NCBI RefSeq assembly: GCF_000377665.1
Contig: NZ_KB898646.1
Coordinates: 558,001 to 622,000 of the forward strand
Direction: 5' to 3'
Source: Vreelandella zhanjiangensis DSM 21076
GTDB taxonomy: Bacteria > Pseudomonadota > Gammaproteobacteria > Pseudomonadales > Halomonadaceae
DNA length: 64,000 nucleotides
A program made the position numbers and the translations under genes. Of this stretch, positions 29,101 through 37,272 are shown in pieces (position 1 is the first letter of the stretch; the number at the start of each line of letters is the position of its first letter). The notes beneath the pieces are model-generated. The model was not told where the DNA came from and searched no databases. It saw only the letters and a list, made by a program, of their open reading frames with translations.

Positions 29101-29265
29101 GCAGTAAGTGCAGTTGCTGCGGGTTATCTTGGCGCCGGTAAGCTTGAACTGGCGGATCGATGCGAGTGCGGGTTCAGGCGCAAAGCCCATCATGGCCATG
29201 CTGGAGGTGGCCATGCCGACTGCCCCGAGTTTAAAAAACTGTCTTCGCGTAACCTTCAGAGTCAT
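26197..29265 (-). CDS. fdnG: formate dehydrogenase alpha subunit, molybdopterin selenoprotein (UGA read as selenocysteine)
   Basis: About 1022 residues including selenocysteine, close to E. coli FdnG (1015). The start at 29265 has AGGAGG 6 bases upstream and yields a twin-arginine signal (KVTRRQFFKLG). The [4Fe-4S] motif CTYCSVGCGVLL follows at residues 55-70. An in-frame TGA at 28672-28674 (codon 198; E. coli Sec196) sits in NQARV-Sec-HGPTVAGLAPTFGRG, exactly the catalytic site. Downstream are the molybdopterin domains (VDPRFNRTA, GWTQHSIGSQI) and a C-terminal dinucleotide-binding domain. Simple gene calling splits it into two pieces at 28672. It oxidises periplasmic formate with FdnHI. fdoG is an equal symbol choice. 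Confidence 0.96.
28625..28674 (-). promoter_or_regulatory. bacterial SECIS element with the Sec UGA of fdnG
   Basis: Directly after the TGA (28672-28674, minus strand) the mRNA can form a stem-loop with the apex GGCAGGTCTTGCC, carrying the GGUCU loop bound by SelB. The equivalent in E. coli fdnG has GCAAGTCTTGC at the same distance. This explains the in-frame UGA. Confidence 0.85.
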
Positions 29266-29412
29266 TTCGGCCTCCTGTCGATTTGTTCTTAATGTCGTAA
29301 ATCCCTGAAATGACATATCCGTTAAGCATAGTGAGTCTTTTCTTGTTTGGCGAAGTGTCGCGGTGTCATTTAGTCAATGACAAGGTTGCCATCAGTGCTT
29401 GCTGATAATGGC

Positions 29413-29811
29413 TTATTCGGGCGAATCAGACGTACTGGCCTGAGGTTCACCGTCTTCCTGGCGTCCACTGTCCTCTGCACCCAGCGGTTCATCCGGCAAA
29501 AGCGCCTCTTCGCGCTCAGGTGTCTCGGTTTCGTAGGCGGACCCAGCATCGGGCTCAGAAGCCTGGGTCTGGAACATGGCATCGCCCCGGGATTGACCAC
29601 CACCGGTGGTCTCATCCTCCTGATCCATATCCGCTCCGGTAATGCCGCTTGTGGTACCCGCCGTGCCGGTATCTATATTCGGTTTTTCGGGCATTGCGTT
29701 GGGAAGAACACCGCTTTCATTCTGAGGAGCTGTCGGCTCGGCGGCCTGGAGCGTTATCATGGAGCCAGCGCCTAGCAAGACAACAAGGAGGGGGAGCGTG
29801 CGTTTTATCAT
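29413..29811 (-). CDS. small exported acidic protein, unknown
   Basis: 132 residues. A signal peptide (MIKRTLPLLVVLLGAGSMITLQA, cleavage after QA) is followed by a low-complexity region rich in Glu, Asp, Gly, Thr and Pro, with no cysteine and no recognisable domain, probably disordered. It lies between topB and fdnG on the same strand, 147 bases upstream of fdnG. Compositional bias, not homology, is all that can be said. Confidence 0.55.
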   Translation of the reverse strand: MIKRTLPLLVVLLGAGSMITLQAAEPTAPQNESGVLPNAMPEKPNIDTGTAGTTSGITGADMDQEDETTGGGQSRGDAMFQTQASEPDAGSAYETETPEREEALLPDEPLGAEDSGRQEDGEPQASTSDSPE

Positions 29812-30014
29812 GCTTGAACTCCTCGAAGGGGCTAAGTCAAATGGGTCAAGGCCTCTGGGGCTGAGCGCTTCACGTTGGCTGCAACATGCTCAAGCAGTCG
29901 CTCCATGCTGACGTCAAATTAAAGGCAACTTTGGCATATCTACTTTCTGTATAGACAGTAGCGCCACTTGGCGCAAGAACATGGGTTAAGAGGTATTCAT
30001 TCCGCCATCGTTAT

Positions 30015-31925
30015 TTATTTCTTTTTCGGACCGGTACTTTTCCTCTTTGTATAGCTCTTTCTTGGCTTACTCGTACGCTTGGCTGGGCTACCGGTTTCCC
30101 CCTGAGCCGTTTGCAGGCTTTGTCTGAGTTTGGCGGCATCGCTGTGGGTGAGTAGTCCGCGCAAGTCGTCCAATAACGCTTGCTGAAAGGCGCCTGTATC
30201 ATCCTGTTGTTCGGAGATGGCCCGCAGACGCTGCTCCCAAAGTGCCGTGCGCTCCGGCGTGCTGACAGCGCTGGGCAGGGCGGCGATTAACGCGCTCCCC
30301 AGCTTGGTGGCGCGCAGGGCTTTTTGCTGGCGCACCAGGTAGCCGCGCTGTACCAGGGTTTCGATAATACCGGCGCGGGTGGCTTCGGTACCCAAGCCAT
30401 CGGTGTCCCGCAAGGTTTTGCGAACGTTCGGGTCATCCACGTAGCGGCCAATGTTCATCATTGCCTTGATTAAACTGGCATCGGTAAACGGCTCGGGTGG
30501 GCGTGTTTCCTTCTCTTCTACGCCTGCACCTAGCGCTTTGCAGCGTTCATTTTGGGTAAGCGGTGGCAGCGGCGGCGCTTCTTCTTTCGTGGTGAAAAGC
30601 GGCTTCCAGCCAGGGTCGAGAATGCTTTGGCCACGAGCGCGAAACGCCTCGTTTAACAGAGTGAATTCGGCTTTGACTTCAAAGGTGCGCAGCGGGCGAT
30701 AGAACTGGGCCATCACGTTGCGCACCACCAACCGAAACACGTGGCCTTCGGTGGCCGAGAGCTGACTGAAATTTGCGGGCTTGCCGGTAGGCGCCAATGC
30801 GTGGTGGGCGCCTACCTGCTTGTCGTTCCACGCCTTTGAGCGCAGCGTAAAGTCGGCACCATTCAGCCACTGCTTGAGCGTATCATCATTTTGGCAGGCG
30901 CCGGTTAAACTGCGCTGGGCGAGGGCCAGGTGTTCTTCGGGCAGATAGCGACAGTCCGAACGCGGGTAGGTGATCAGCTTGTGCTGCTCGTAAAGGCGTT
31001 GGCAAATATCCAGCACCATCTGGGCAGAAAGCCCAAAGCGCCGGGCGGCGTCTACCTGAAGGGCGGAGAGCGAGTAGGGCAGCGGCGGCGCCTGGCGTTT
31101 TTCCTGCTGGTCGAGCTGGGTAAGCTGGCCGGTAGCCCCTGGCAATTGGGCCGCCAGCGCATCGGCAGGCGTGCGGTCAATCAAGCGGCCTTGGTCGTCT
31201 AAAGGCTGGTGTTCCTTGGGCGCCCACCAGGCGCGTAACTGGCCTTTTGCAACCTGTAAGTCCGCCCAGAGCGGGTAGAACGGGTGAGGCCTGAAATCTC
31301 GGATGGCGTTATCGCGACGCACGATCAGCCCGAGTACCGGCGTTTGCACGCGGCCCACGGAAAGCACGCCATCATGGCCCGCCTGGCGGCCGGTGAGCGT
31401 CCAGGCACGCGTCAAGTTGATGCCATACAGCCAGTCAGCGCGTGAACGAGCTTGCGCTGCCTGAAAAAGCGGCTGAAATTCTTGGTTGGAGCGCAGTTTG
31501 GCGAGCGCGCGACTGACCGCTGGGCGGTTCAAATCGCTGATCAACAGGCGTTGAACCGGGCCGCGGTACTTCAGGTGCTCAATCACTTCCTGCACCAGTA
31601 GCTGGCCTTCGCGGTCCGGGTCACCAGCATGAACAACATCAGTGGCCTGCTTGATTAACTTACGAATCACCGCCAGTTGACCACGCGCCTTGGCGCGTGG
31701 GGCCAGTTTCCAGGTGCCGGGGATGATGGGCAGGCGGTCCAGCCGCCACTGTTTATCAGCGGGGTCGTAGGCCTCCGGGGGCGCTTGTTCCAGAAGGTGG
31801 CCCAAACACCAGGTAACAGTCGTGTCGCCGCAAATAATAGCGCCTTCCTGACGTTTGGCGCTTGCGGGCAATGCGTCGGCAATCGCCCGAGCAAGGCTGG
31901 GTTTTTCGGCGATAATCAAGCGCAT
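30015..31925 (-). CDS. topB: DNA topoisomerase III
   Basis: 636 residues (E. coli 653). Type IA topoisomerase: the N-terminal TOPRIM domain has MRLIIAEKPSLARAIADALP and HAGDPDREGQLLVQEVI, and the active-site tyrosine is in LITYPRSDCRYLPEEH. The C-terminus is short and strongly basic (lysine/arginine rich) instead of a zinc-finger tail. It resolves precatenanes and recombination intermediates. A 200-base gap separates it from the small exported protein. Confidence 0.95.
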   Translation of the reverse strand: MRLIIAEKPSLARAIADALPASAKRQEGAIICGDTTVTWCLGHLLEQAPPEAYDPADKQWRLDRLPIIPGTWKLAPRAKARGQLAVIRKLIKQATDVVHAGDPDREGQLLVQEVIEHLKYRGPVQRLLISDLNRPAVSRALAKLRSNQEFQPLFQAAQARSRADWLYGINLTRAWTLTGRQAGHDGVLSVGRVQTPVLGLIVRRDNAIRDFRPHPFYPLWADLQVAKGQLRAWWAPKEHQPLDDQGRLIDRTPADALAAQLPGATGQLTQLDQQEKRQAPPLPYSLSALQVDAARRFGLSAQMVLDICQRLYEQHKLITYPRSDCRYLPEEHLALAQRSLTGACQNDDTLKQWLNGADFTLRSKAWNDKQVGAHHALAPTGKPANFSQLSATEGHVFRLVVRNVMAQFYRPLRTFEVKAEFTLLNEAFRARGQSILDPGWKPLFTTKEEAPPLPPLTQNERCKALGAGVEEKETRPPEPFTDASLIKAMMNIGRYVDDPNVRKTLRDTDGLGTEATRAGIIETLVQRGYLVRQQKALRATKLGSALIAALPSAVSTPERTALWEQRLRAISEQQDDTGAFQQALLDDLRGLLTHSDAAKLRQSLQTAQGETGSPAKRTSKPRKSYTKRKSTGPKKK

Positions 31926-32025
31926 GCGTGGGAAGCCTTCAGGTGTGTTTGCGGTGCCCTATATTAGCAGAGACATGCCGGACACCAGAAGCTACCCGCC
32001 CCGGTGGGGTATTTTGCACACCAAA

Positions 32026-32049
32026 AGGCGGCTACCTGAGTAGCCGCCT
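32026..32049 (-). terminator. rho-independent terminator after the porin gene
   Basis: On the minus strand AGGCGGCTAC-TCAG-GTAGCCGCCT is followed at once by TTTTGG. The perfect 10-bp stem is 48 bases past the porin stop and likely ends the whole 41-32 kb transcription unit. Confidence 0.75.
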
Positions 32050-32097
32050 GGGGCGTGCTTGGTAAGAAGCTCTGTCGGGATATTTTAGTTCAGCGCC

Positions 32098-33138
32098 TTA
32101 AAACTTCACTTCGACACCAATACCGTACAGGTCATCACGGGGGCGATCATCAAGACGTACGCGATCGACATTGTATTCGGCGTAGAGTTTGGCGCGCGGC
32201 ATCACCTGATAGGAAACTCCGAAGACGTATTCATCTACGCGATTGCCTTCGTCCGCTAGGTTATCCTGGCCTTTTTCGTTGTTATAGCCTGCCATTAATA
32301 GAAAATCGCCTAGTTGATAAGCGCCGGCCAGTTCGTAGAAGTGGGTTGAGAATTCCTCGTTATCAGCGGCCTGCATGGATTTATAGCCGTTGATGGCACC
32401 CACGTAAAGAGAGTTGTAACGGTAGCCTGCGCCAAACCCCCAGCTGGTCATGTCACCAAGCATGGCCGTCGCGCCTTGAAAGCTTTGGCGTTCGTAAGCG
32501 GTCACCAAATCCAGGCCGATATCGGTACTGTAACGAGCGGAAAGGCTGTATTGGTAGTTGCGGTCGCCATCGGTGGTTTCACGTGTGCGCCGGTCATCCT
32601 CAAATACATAGCTCGCGCGAAGGTCCCAGTTGCCGACATCATAGCCAATGGTCAACTGGTCATCTTTTTTGCTGGCAAAGGGCTTGATGCCATTAATTTT
32701 ATTGTCGTTGGCAGAAGAGCCAAACAGCTCAAAAATATCGGTAACGTCAATCAACTGACTGGTTGAGCTTTTGGTTCGGCCGATTGCCATTTCCAACTGG
32801 TCGAGGTAGCGAAAACCCAGCCAGGCATAGCGCACGTCAATGCTATCGGTCTTAGCATCATTTTCCTCTTCGGCGTTCATCTGCCACTCTAACTTACCCA
32901 GCAGATCTATTTCATCTGAGAAGCGATAGCGAAACTGGGTGCCCAGGCGGGCTTTACCATCACCGCCAAAGTTTAAGCGCTTGGTCTTATCCTGCTTGTC
33001 GTATTTAAATGCGCCCGCCTCATACTGCACTTTACCGGTAAGGTCGACTCTAAGATCGTCTGCTTTATAGACAGTCGCCGCTTGAGCCGTTTGCATGGCA
33101 ACGATAGAAACGGCGGTAAATACTAATAAATTCTTCAT
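32098..33138 (-). CDS. outer-membrane porin (OmpC/OmpF-type beta barrel)
   Basis: 346 residues. A signal peptide (MKNLLVFTAVSIVAMQTAQA) is followed by a run of alternating aromatic/hydrophobic strands (VDLTGKVQYEAGAF, RLGTQFRYRFSDEIDLLGKLEWQ) and a terminal phenylalanine (GIGVEVKF), the signature of trimeric porins. It is the last gene of the candidate phosphorylated-polyol locus, 116 bases after the phytase-like gene, and ends at a terminator. A role in letting the substrate across the outer membrane is inferred from position. Confidence 0.88.
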   Translation of the reverse strand: MKNLLVFTAVSIVAMQTAQAATVYKADDLRVDLTGKVQYEAGAFKYDKQDKTKRLNFGGDGKARLGTQFRYRFSDEIDLLGKLEWQMNAEEENDAKTDSIDVRYAWLGFRYLDQLEMAIGRTKSSTSQLIDVTDIFELFGSSANDNKINGIKPFASKKDDQLTIGYDVGNWDLRASYVFEDDRRTRETTDGDRNYQYSLSARYSTDIGLDLVTAYERQSFQGATAMLGDMTSWGFGAGYRYNSLYVGAINGYKSMQAADNEEFSTHFYELAGAYQLGDFLLMAGYNNEKGQDNLADEGNRVDEYVFGVSYQVMPRAKLYAEYNVDRVRLDDRPRDDLYGIGVEVKF

Positions 33139-33180
33139 TTTCCGATCCCTGTATCAAGATTAAGGCAGCAAGAACCCGTT

Positions 33181-33202
33181 CCTTTAATTCGATAATTAAA
33201 GG
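33181..33202. repeat. 8-bp inverted repeat between phytase-like and porin genes
   Basis: CCTTTAAT-TCGATA-ATTAAAGG, 43 bases upstream of the porin ATG. No T tract follows on the minus strand, so it is not a good terminator; an operator or mRNA processing hairpin is possible. Confidence 0.4.
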
Positions 33203-33254
33203 AGCTGAAACGTCAGTAGCGTTTTTTAGTTAATTAAGATTTTATGCTTGATGA

Positions 33255-34676
33255 TTAAAAGTGGTTTTTTAACAGTTCAACGTTATCTTCAAGTGTGCTG
33301 TTTAAAGCAACGCCGCTGTTTTCAAGTTTTTCGGTGTAATAATCTTTAATGCTTTCCCAGGAGTAATAAGGGAATGTGTCTGTAGTGATTGGAAAAGCTA
33401 TTTCCTGCTCATTGCGCAGCATTTTTATCAGGTGATCGCCATTATTTTCGTAAATAATCCATTGGATATTGGCACCCATAGGCGTTATCTCAGATCCTTT
33501 CCATATTTCGGCGACTAGGTCAGGGTTATCTTGGCTTTCATTAGCGCCTGCTATATCCAGATAAGAAGAAAGCGGAATAATCGTTTCTGCATGGGCGAAA
33601 TTGAAGATGCCGCTAAGGTTATTGTCCTGTAATGCATTGTCAGTTGAGATCAGCAGTTCCTTGACGAGCGGCGCGGCGATGTCCTGCGGAAGGTCGGTGC
33701 TGGTTAGCGATGGGCCCTTGGCATAATAGGTTTCCAGTATGTCGAGTTTCTCGTACCAGGCCAGCTGATCCTGGGTGAAGTATTGACCAAAATCGAAGGT
33801 GCCCTCCTGGGTTATGTTGGAGGCAATAATGTAAAGCTGATAAAGGTTATTGGCGGCATCTTCAGGGCTTCTCAGTTTGACTCTGCCTTTTTCATCTTCA
33901 AAAGCGAGTGTGCCGTCAGACAACGCTTCGTAGAGCTCCTCACCAATAAACTGACTTATGATAGCGTGGGCGAATTCAGCCGTTTTTGGCTGCTGATCCA
34001 GATATGCTTCCAGGACTTCTTGCCATTCACCGCCACTTTTATAGGCTTTGTACTGAGTGGCCAGATCGTAGGGCCGAAGATACGGATCACTGCCTTTTGC
34101 ATACTGCTCGGCGGTAATCGGGGGCGTCTGCTCGCCCAGCGCTACTTTAAGCCCTTCAAGGAAATGGTCGCGGCTTTGCGGCGCACGGTCTTTATAAGTG
34201 GCATGTGCCTCAATAGGGCGTCCGCTTTCAAATACGTCGGCAAACTGCTTACCCATGCGTTGGCCAATAGCATTAAGCTCTTCACCTCCTGATAAAGACA
34301 GCTCACCGTAAACATCTTTTTCCACTTCCATAAGGCGCGCTATTTGTTGCTGTAACGCTTGGCCAGCATTTGTTAGCTGCTGCTCCCGTTCAGCCAACGC
34401 CAGTAGCTCGTTAAGCGTCTTGTCATACTTTGCGCTGGAAAGATGGCGCGAGCCATGTCGTCCCACGTAATTGATAAATACCGGCTGATAGCCTTCAGGG
34501 GCGGGCGTATAGCGGGTGGCGACATAGGGATAGGGTGACTTTGTACTGAGGTGCGCATCAATAGCAGCGTCAGGATTAACTTCAGGAGTGTTCTCTGCCA
34601 ATGCGTTAGAGGAATACAGCCAGGCCGTAGCGGCCAGGGCGGTAAGGCATAGGGAGCGTGGAGCGAAGGCTTGCAT
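33255..34676 (-). CDS. histidine phosphatase, MINPP/phytase-like, exported
   Basis: 473 residues. Signal peptide at 1-27 (...LYSSNALA). The catalytic RHGSRH is at residues 73-78, where RHGxR carries the phosphohistidine. The proton-donor motif at 362-364 is HAE (in FNFAHAETIIPLS), not the HD of AppA-type acid phosphatases. HAE is the mark of the multiple inositol polyphosphate phosphatase (MINPP) branch, which removes phosphates from phytate and lower inositol phosphates. There are no cysteines in the core after the signal. A GCAC-N4-GTGC palindrome lies 60 bases upstream of the ATG. Periplasmic localisation and substrate are inferred from signal peptide and family. Confidence 0.85.
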   Translation of the reverse strand: MQAFAPRSLCLTALAATAWLYSSNALAENTPEVNPDAAIDAHLSTKSPYPYVATRYTPAPEGYQPVFINYVGRHGSRHLSSAKYDKTLNELLALAEREQQLTNAGQALQQQIARLMEVEKDVYGELSLSGGEELNAIGQRMGKQFADVFESGRPIEAHATYKDRAPQSRDHFLEGLKVALGEQTPPITAEQYAKGSDPYLRPYDLATQYKAYKSGGEWQEVLEAYLDQQPKTAEFAHAIISQFIGEELYEALSDGTLAFEDEKGRVKLRSPEDAANNLYQLYIIASNITQEGTFDFGQYFTQDQLAWYEKLDILETYYAKGPSLTSTDLPQDIAAPLVKELLISTDNALQDNNLSGIFNFAHAETIIPLSSYLDIAGANESQDNPDLVAEIWKGSEITPMGANIQWIIYENNGDHLIKMLRNEQEIAFPITTDTFPYYSWESIKDYYTEKLENSGVALNSTLEDNVELLKNHF

Positions 34677-34736
34677 GGTTTAGCGTTTCCTTTCTCGGTC
34701 ATAGGGACATGCCGTTAGCGCAACATGTCAGGTTTT

Positions 34737-34752
34737 GGGCACAGAGGTGCCC
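34737..34752. promoter_or_regulatory. palindrome upstream of the phytase-like gene, candidate LacI-family operator
   Basis: GGGCAC-AGAG-GTGCCC, 61-76 bases upstream of the phytase-like ATG. It shares the core GCAC-N4-GTGC with the palindrome at 41397-41414. On the minus strand it is followed by AAAA, so it is not a terminator of the upstream lacI-type gene. Confidence 0.45.
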
Positions 34753-34812
34753 CGTCGCCATGAAATAAGGCGAATTAAAATGATTACTTGGCTGTTTTAG
34801 CGGGAGTAGCCG

Positions 34813-35814
34813 CTAGCCGGGGCGAATGGTGCTACGCCATACGGGCCTGGCAGGTAGCTGGATGATCTGGCTGATATCATTTTCATCCGCCAGCTGCTTA
34901 GCGATGCAGACAGCAATTTCCTCAACCGGGTGATGAAAGGTAGTCAGGTCATAGCTTTGCCAGCTGGCCTGCTCGATATTATCGAAGCCCATCACGCAGA
35001 GGTCTTGAGGAATATTGAGCTTGAATGTTTGACGGGCCGTATCCAGAAAACCACACGCCAGCAGATCGGTGGTACAGAGCACAGCATCCGGCCGCTGCGA
35101 GCGGGCCAGTAACTGCCGGGCGGCTTCCTGCCCCGTGGCGTAGTGGGTAGGACCTGCCCGCACAATAGTGATGGGCAAGCCCGCCTCATTGACTGCCTGG
35201 CTAAAGGCTTGCTCACGCGCGACAAGGCTTGGGGTGCAGGCAGTGGATGTCACTAGCCCAAAAGAGCGGCACCCCGAGCGATAAAACAGATCAAAGGCTT
35301 CCTGCATCGCCGCTTCATGATCCAGCGTGATATGCACCGGACCGGTAAACTCCTGTCCACGGTTGACCAGCACCACGCGCAGCCCGCTTTGGATACAGGT
35401 TTGAACCAGAGATTCAGCTGGAGCGCCTGATAGAACCACGATAGCGCTTGCCCGGTATTTCAGCGCCTGATGTAAAGCGCTTTCTACAGCTTCTTCTTCG
35501 CCTGAGGTGTTAATCAGCATGACCGCACGGCCCAACGCCTGGATATGACGACTAACGGCCTCCAGCAGGCTGGATAAAAACGGCGATGACAGGTGATCAC
35601 CCACCAGGCACACCGGGCGTGAACTCTCCTGGGAAAGACCACGGGCCAGGTGGTTGACGTGATAATTAAGCTCTTTGGCTGCCGCAAGCACCTTTTGGCG
35701 CGTTTCTTCGGAAACGCTGGCGCCGTCGGTGAAAGTGCGCGACACGGCGGAACGTGACACACCGGCCAAACGGGCTACTTCTTCCGCACTAGCAAACTTG
35801 CGTGAGCTGCTCAT
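34813..35814 (-). CDS. LacI-family transcriptional regulator
   Basis: 333 residues. The N-terminal helix-turn-helix and hinge are typical (ASAEEVARLAGVSRSAVSRTF, then LNYHVNHLARGLSQ), followed by a periplasmic-binding-type effector domain. Its start overlaps the end of the phosphatase gene by 26 bases, so it belongs to the ABC transporter operon, while the phytase and porin lie just downstream. Autoregulation of the locus through the GCAC-N4-GTGC palindromes is a reasonable model. The effector is probably a sugar or polyol (phosphate). Confidence 0.9.
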   Translation of the reverse strand: MSSSRKFASAEEVARLAGVSRSAVSRTFTDGASVSEETRQKVLAAAKELNYHVNHLARGLSQESSRPVCLVGDHLSSPFLSSLLEAVSRHIQALGRAVMLINTSGEEEAVESALHQALKYRASAIVVLSGAPAESLVQTCIQSGLRVVLVNRGQEFTGPVHITLDHEAAMQEAFDLFYRSGCRSFGLVTSTACTPSLVAREQAFSQAVNEAGLPITIVRAGPTHYATGQEAARQLLARSQRPDAVLCTTDLLACGFLDTARQTFKLNIPQDLCVMGFDNIEQASWQSYDLTTFHHPVEEIAVCIAKQLADENDISQIIQLPARPVWRSTIRPG

Positions 35815-36409
35815 CGGGTGCCTCTTGCAACAGCTGTTTTATTTGTCTGGCCGCAATGCGGGCCGCTTCAAATAGCTCCGGTTTGGGCGTTTCAAACCAC
35901 TCATCCGGGGGCAGCTGCCGTTCCTTGCGAACATGAGCAACCGCGCTTTCAAGCGTAGGGTAACGGTTAGGCAATTCCAGGTGTAAAAACAGGGATACTA
36001 GTGTGACCGAACGGCTGCGTCCCCCACGACAGTGCACCAGCACATTACCTTTTTCACGAAGAGGGTAGGAAGGCTTGTCAGGCATAATCTGATCCAGCGC
36101 CGCCCTTAAAATGAAATAGGCGGCCAGCATCTGCTCGTGCGGGTTGCCCGGGCCGTCAATCATGCCGATCTTGTAATACCGAAACCTGCCTGGGCCCTGA
36201 ATTAAACCGTTGGGCGTAGGCGGAAGACTGGTATCCACCAGGTTAATATCCAGGTTGACGGCGCAGTTGATCACCGTGGTAATACCGTTTTCTTCCAACA
36301 ACGCCGGGCTGCTGGCGGCCTGACTATCGCCAATATAAAGCGCCACGTTACGCCCCGGCAGGCACGGTTCGATCAGGCTCATGGGAGGGCGCGGATAGTG
36401 TTTTGTCAT
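35789..36409 (-). CDS. cysteine-based dual-specificity-type protein phosphatase / possible inositol-phosphate phosphatase
   Basis: 206 residues, cytoplasmic. The P-loop HCRGGRSRS has the CX5R signature: Cys127 nucleophile, Arg133; Asp85 in GMIDGPGN is a likely general acid. Fold and size resemble dual-specificity phosphatases, a group that includes cysteine phytases and phosphoinositide phosphatases. It lies inside an operon with an inositol-monophosphatase-like enzyme (ATGA overlap of 4 bases), ABC transporter and phytase, which favours a small-molecule phosphatase over a protein phosphatase. That is inference. Confidence 0.8.
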   Translation of the reverse strand: MTKHYPRPPMSLIEPCLPGRNVALYIGDSQAASSPALLEENGITTVINCAVNLDINLVDTSLPPTPNGLIQGPGRFRYYKIGMIDGPGNPHEQMLAAYFILRAALDQIMPDKPSYPLREKGNVLVHCRGGRSRSVTLVSLFLHLELPNRYPTLESAVAHVRKERQLPPDEWFETPKPELFEAARIAARQIKQLLQEAPDEQLTQVC

Positions 36410-37251
36410 GCGATTTCAAGCTCTTCAAGTTGGCTGTAATGAGTAAGTGCGTCAGCGATAAGTGGCGTTGCTGCGAGTACTGCGCCACCGTGCTTTAGCG
36501 TACCGGGCAGGGAAAGATAGGGGCGGGTTACACCACCGGCTTCGCTGACTAATAAAAGGCCGGCCAAACTGTCCCACGGGTTCATGTGATGTTCGAGATA
36601 GCCGTCGATCCGGCCTTCAGCCACCCAGGCCAAGGCCAGCGCGCCAGAAGCTCCGCGGCGAATATTGGCGCCATGGGATAACAGGGCTGCCTGGGCGTTC
36701 AGGTACGTTTGCAGCGCCGTTCGGGTGGACCAGCCCATTTCAATTGTGGCGGTCGTGAAACTATCGGTGGCGGCTACCTGAATCGGCTGGGCGTTTTTAT
36801 AGGCGCCCTTGCCGCGTTGGGTGAAATAGAGCTCCTCGGTACACGGATTGAAAATGGCACCCAGCTGGGTCTTGCCGCGGTCAACAAAGGCGATGCAGAT
36901 GCAGAAGTGAGGAATGCCTCTTGCATAGTTGGCGGTGCCATCAATCGGGTCAACGACCCAGATGCCATTACCATTCACCTGCCCGCCGCTCTCCTCACCG
37001 CTACTTTCCTCGCCCACAAAAGCATCGCTGGGAAAGTGCTGCTGAATGGAGACTCTGATCTCCTGCTCAATGAAGGTATCGGCCTCGGTCAAGAAATCCT
37101 GATGGCCCTTGAGCGTGTAAAGCCCTGGCTTGCGTGTTTCGAAGAGATGGCGTGCTTTCAGGCCAGTGCGGTGAATCAGATCCTTGAGAAATTCAGCGCG
37201 GACTTCCAGCTCATGGGGCAGAATCGGCATATCTATCCTTTTATATTGCAA
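36406..37251 (-). CDS. inositol monophosphatase family protein
   Basis: 281 residues. The metal and substrate motifs are visible: FVGEESSGEE (first Glu), WVVDPIDGTANYARGIP (second Asp cluster) and NPWDSLAGLLLVSEAGG (third Asp). This is the IMPase/SuhB/HisN superfamily; substrates include myo-inositol-1-phosphate, histidinol phosphate and other polyol phosphates. The overlap with a cysteine phosphatase and 21-base spacing from the binding-protein gene argue for a catabolic, not suhB, role. Confidence 0.9.
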   Translation of the reverse strand: MQYKRIDMPILPHELEVRAEFLKDLIHRTGLKARHLFETRKPGLYTLKGHQDFLTEADTFIEQEIRVSIQQHFPSDAFVGEESSGEESGGQVNGNGIWVVDPIDGTANYARGIPHFCICIAFVDRGKTQLGAIFNPCTEELYFTQRGKGAYKNAQPIQVAATDSFTTATIEMGWSTRTALQTYLNAQAALLSHGANIRRGASGALALAWVAEGRIDGYLEHHMNPWDSLAGLLLVSEAGGVTRPYLSLPGTLKHGGAVLAATPLIADALTHYSQLEELEIA

Positions 37252-37272
37252 CGTGAACGTTGGGTTTTGTTG

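Noticed and set aside
28363-29292. Long open frame on the plus strand opposite fdnG
   Set aside because: It lies wholly antisense to the clearly coding fdnG and has no family resemblance or ribosome site; it is a high-GC shadow frame.
34737-34752. Terminator of the lacI-type gene
   Set aside because: On the transcribed (minus) strand the hairpin is followed by AAAA instead of T residues, so an operator is likelier.
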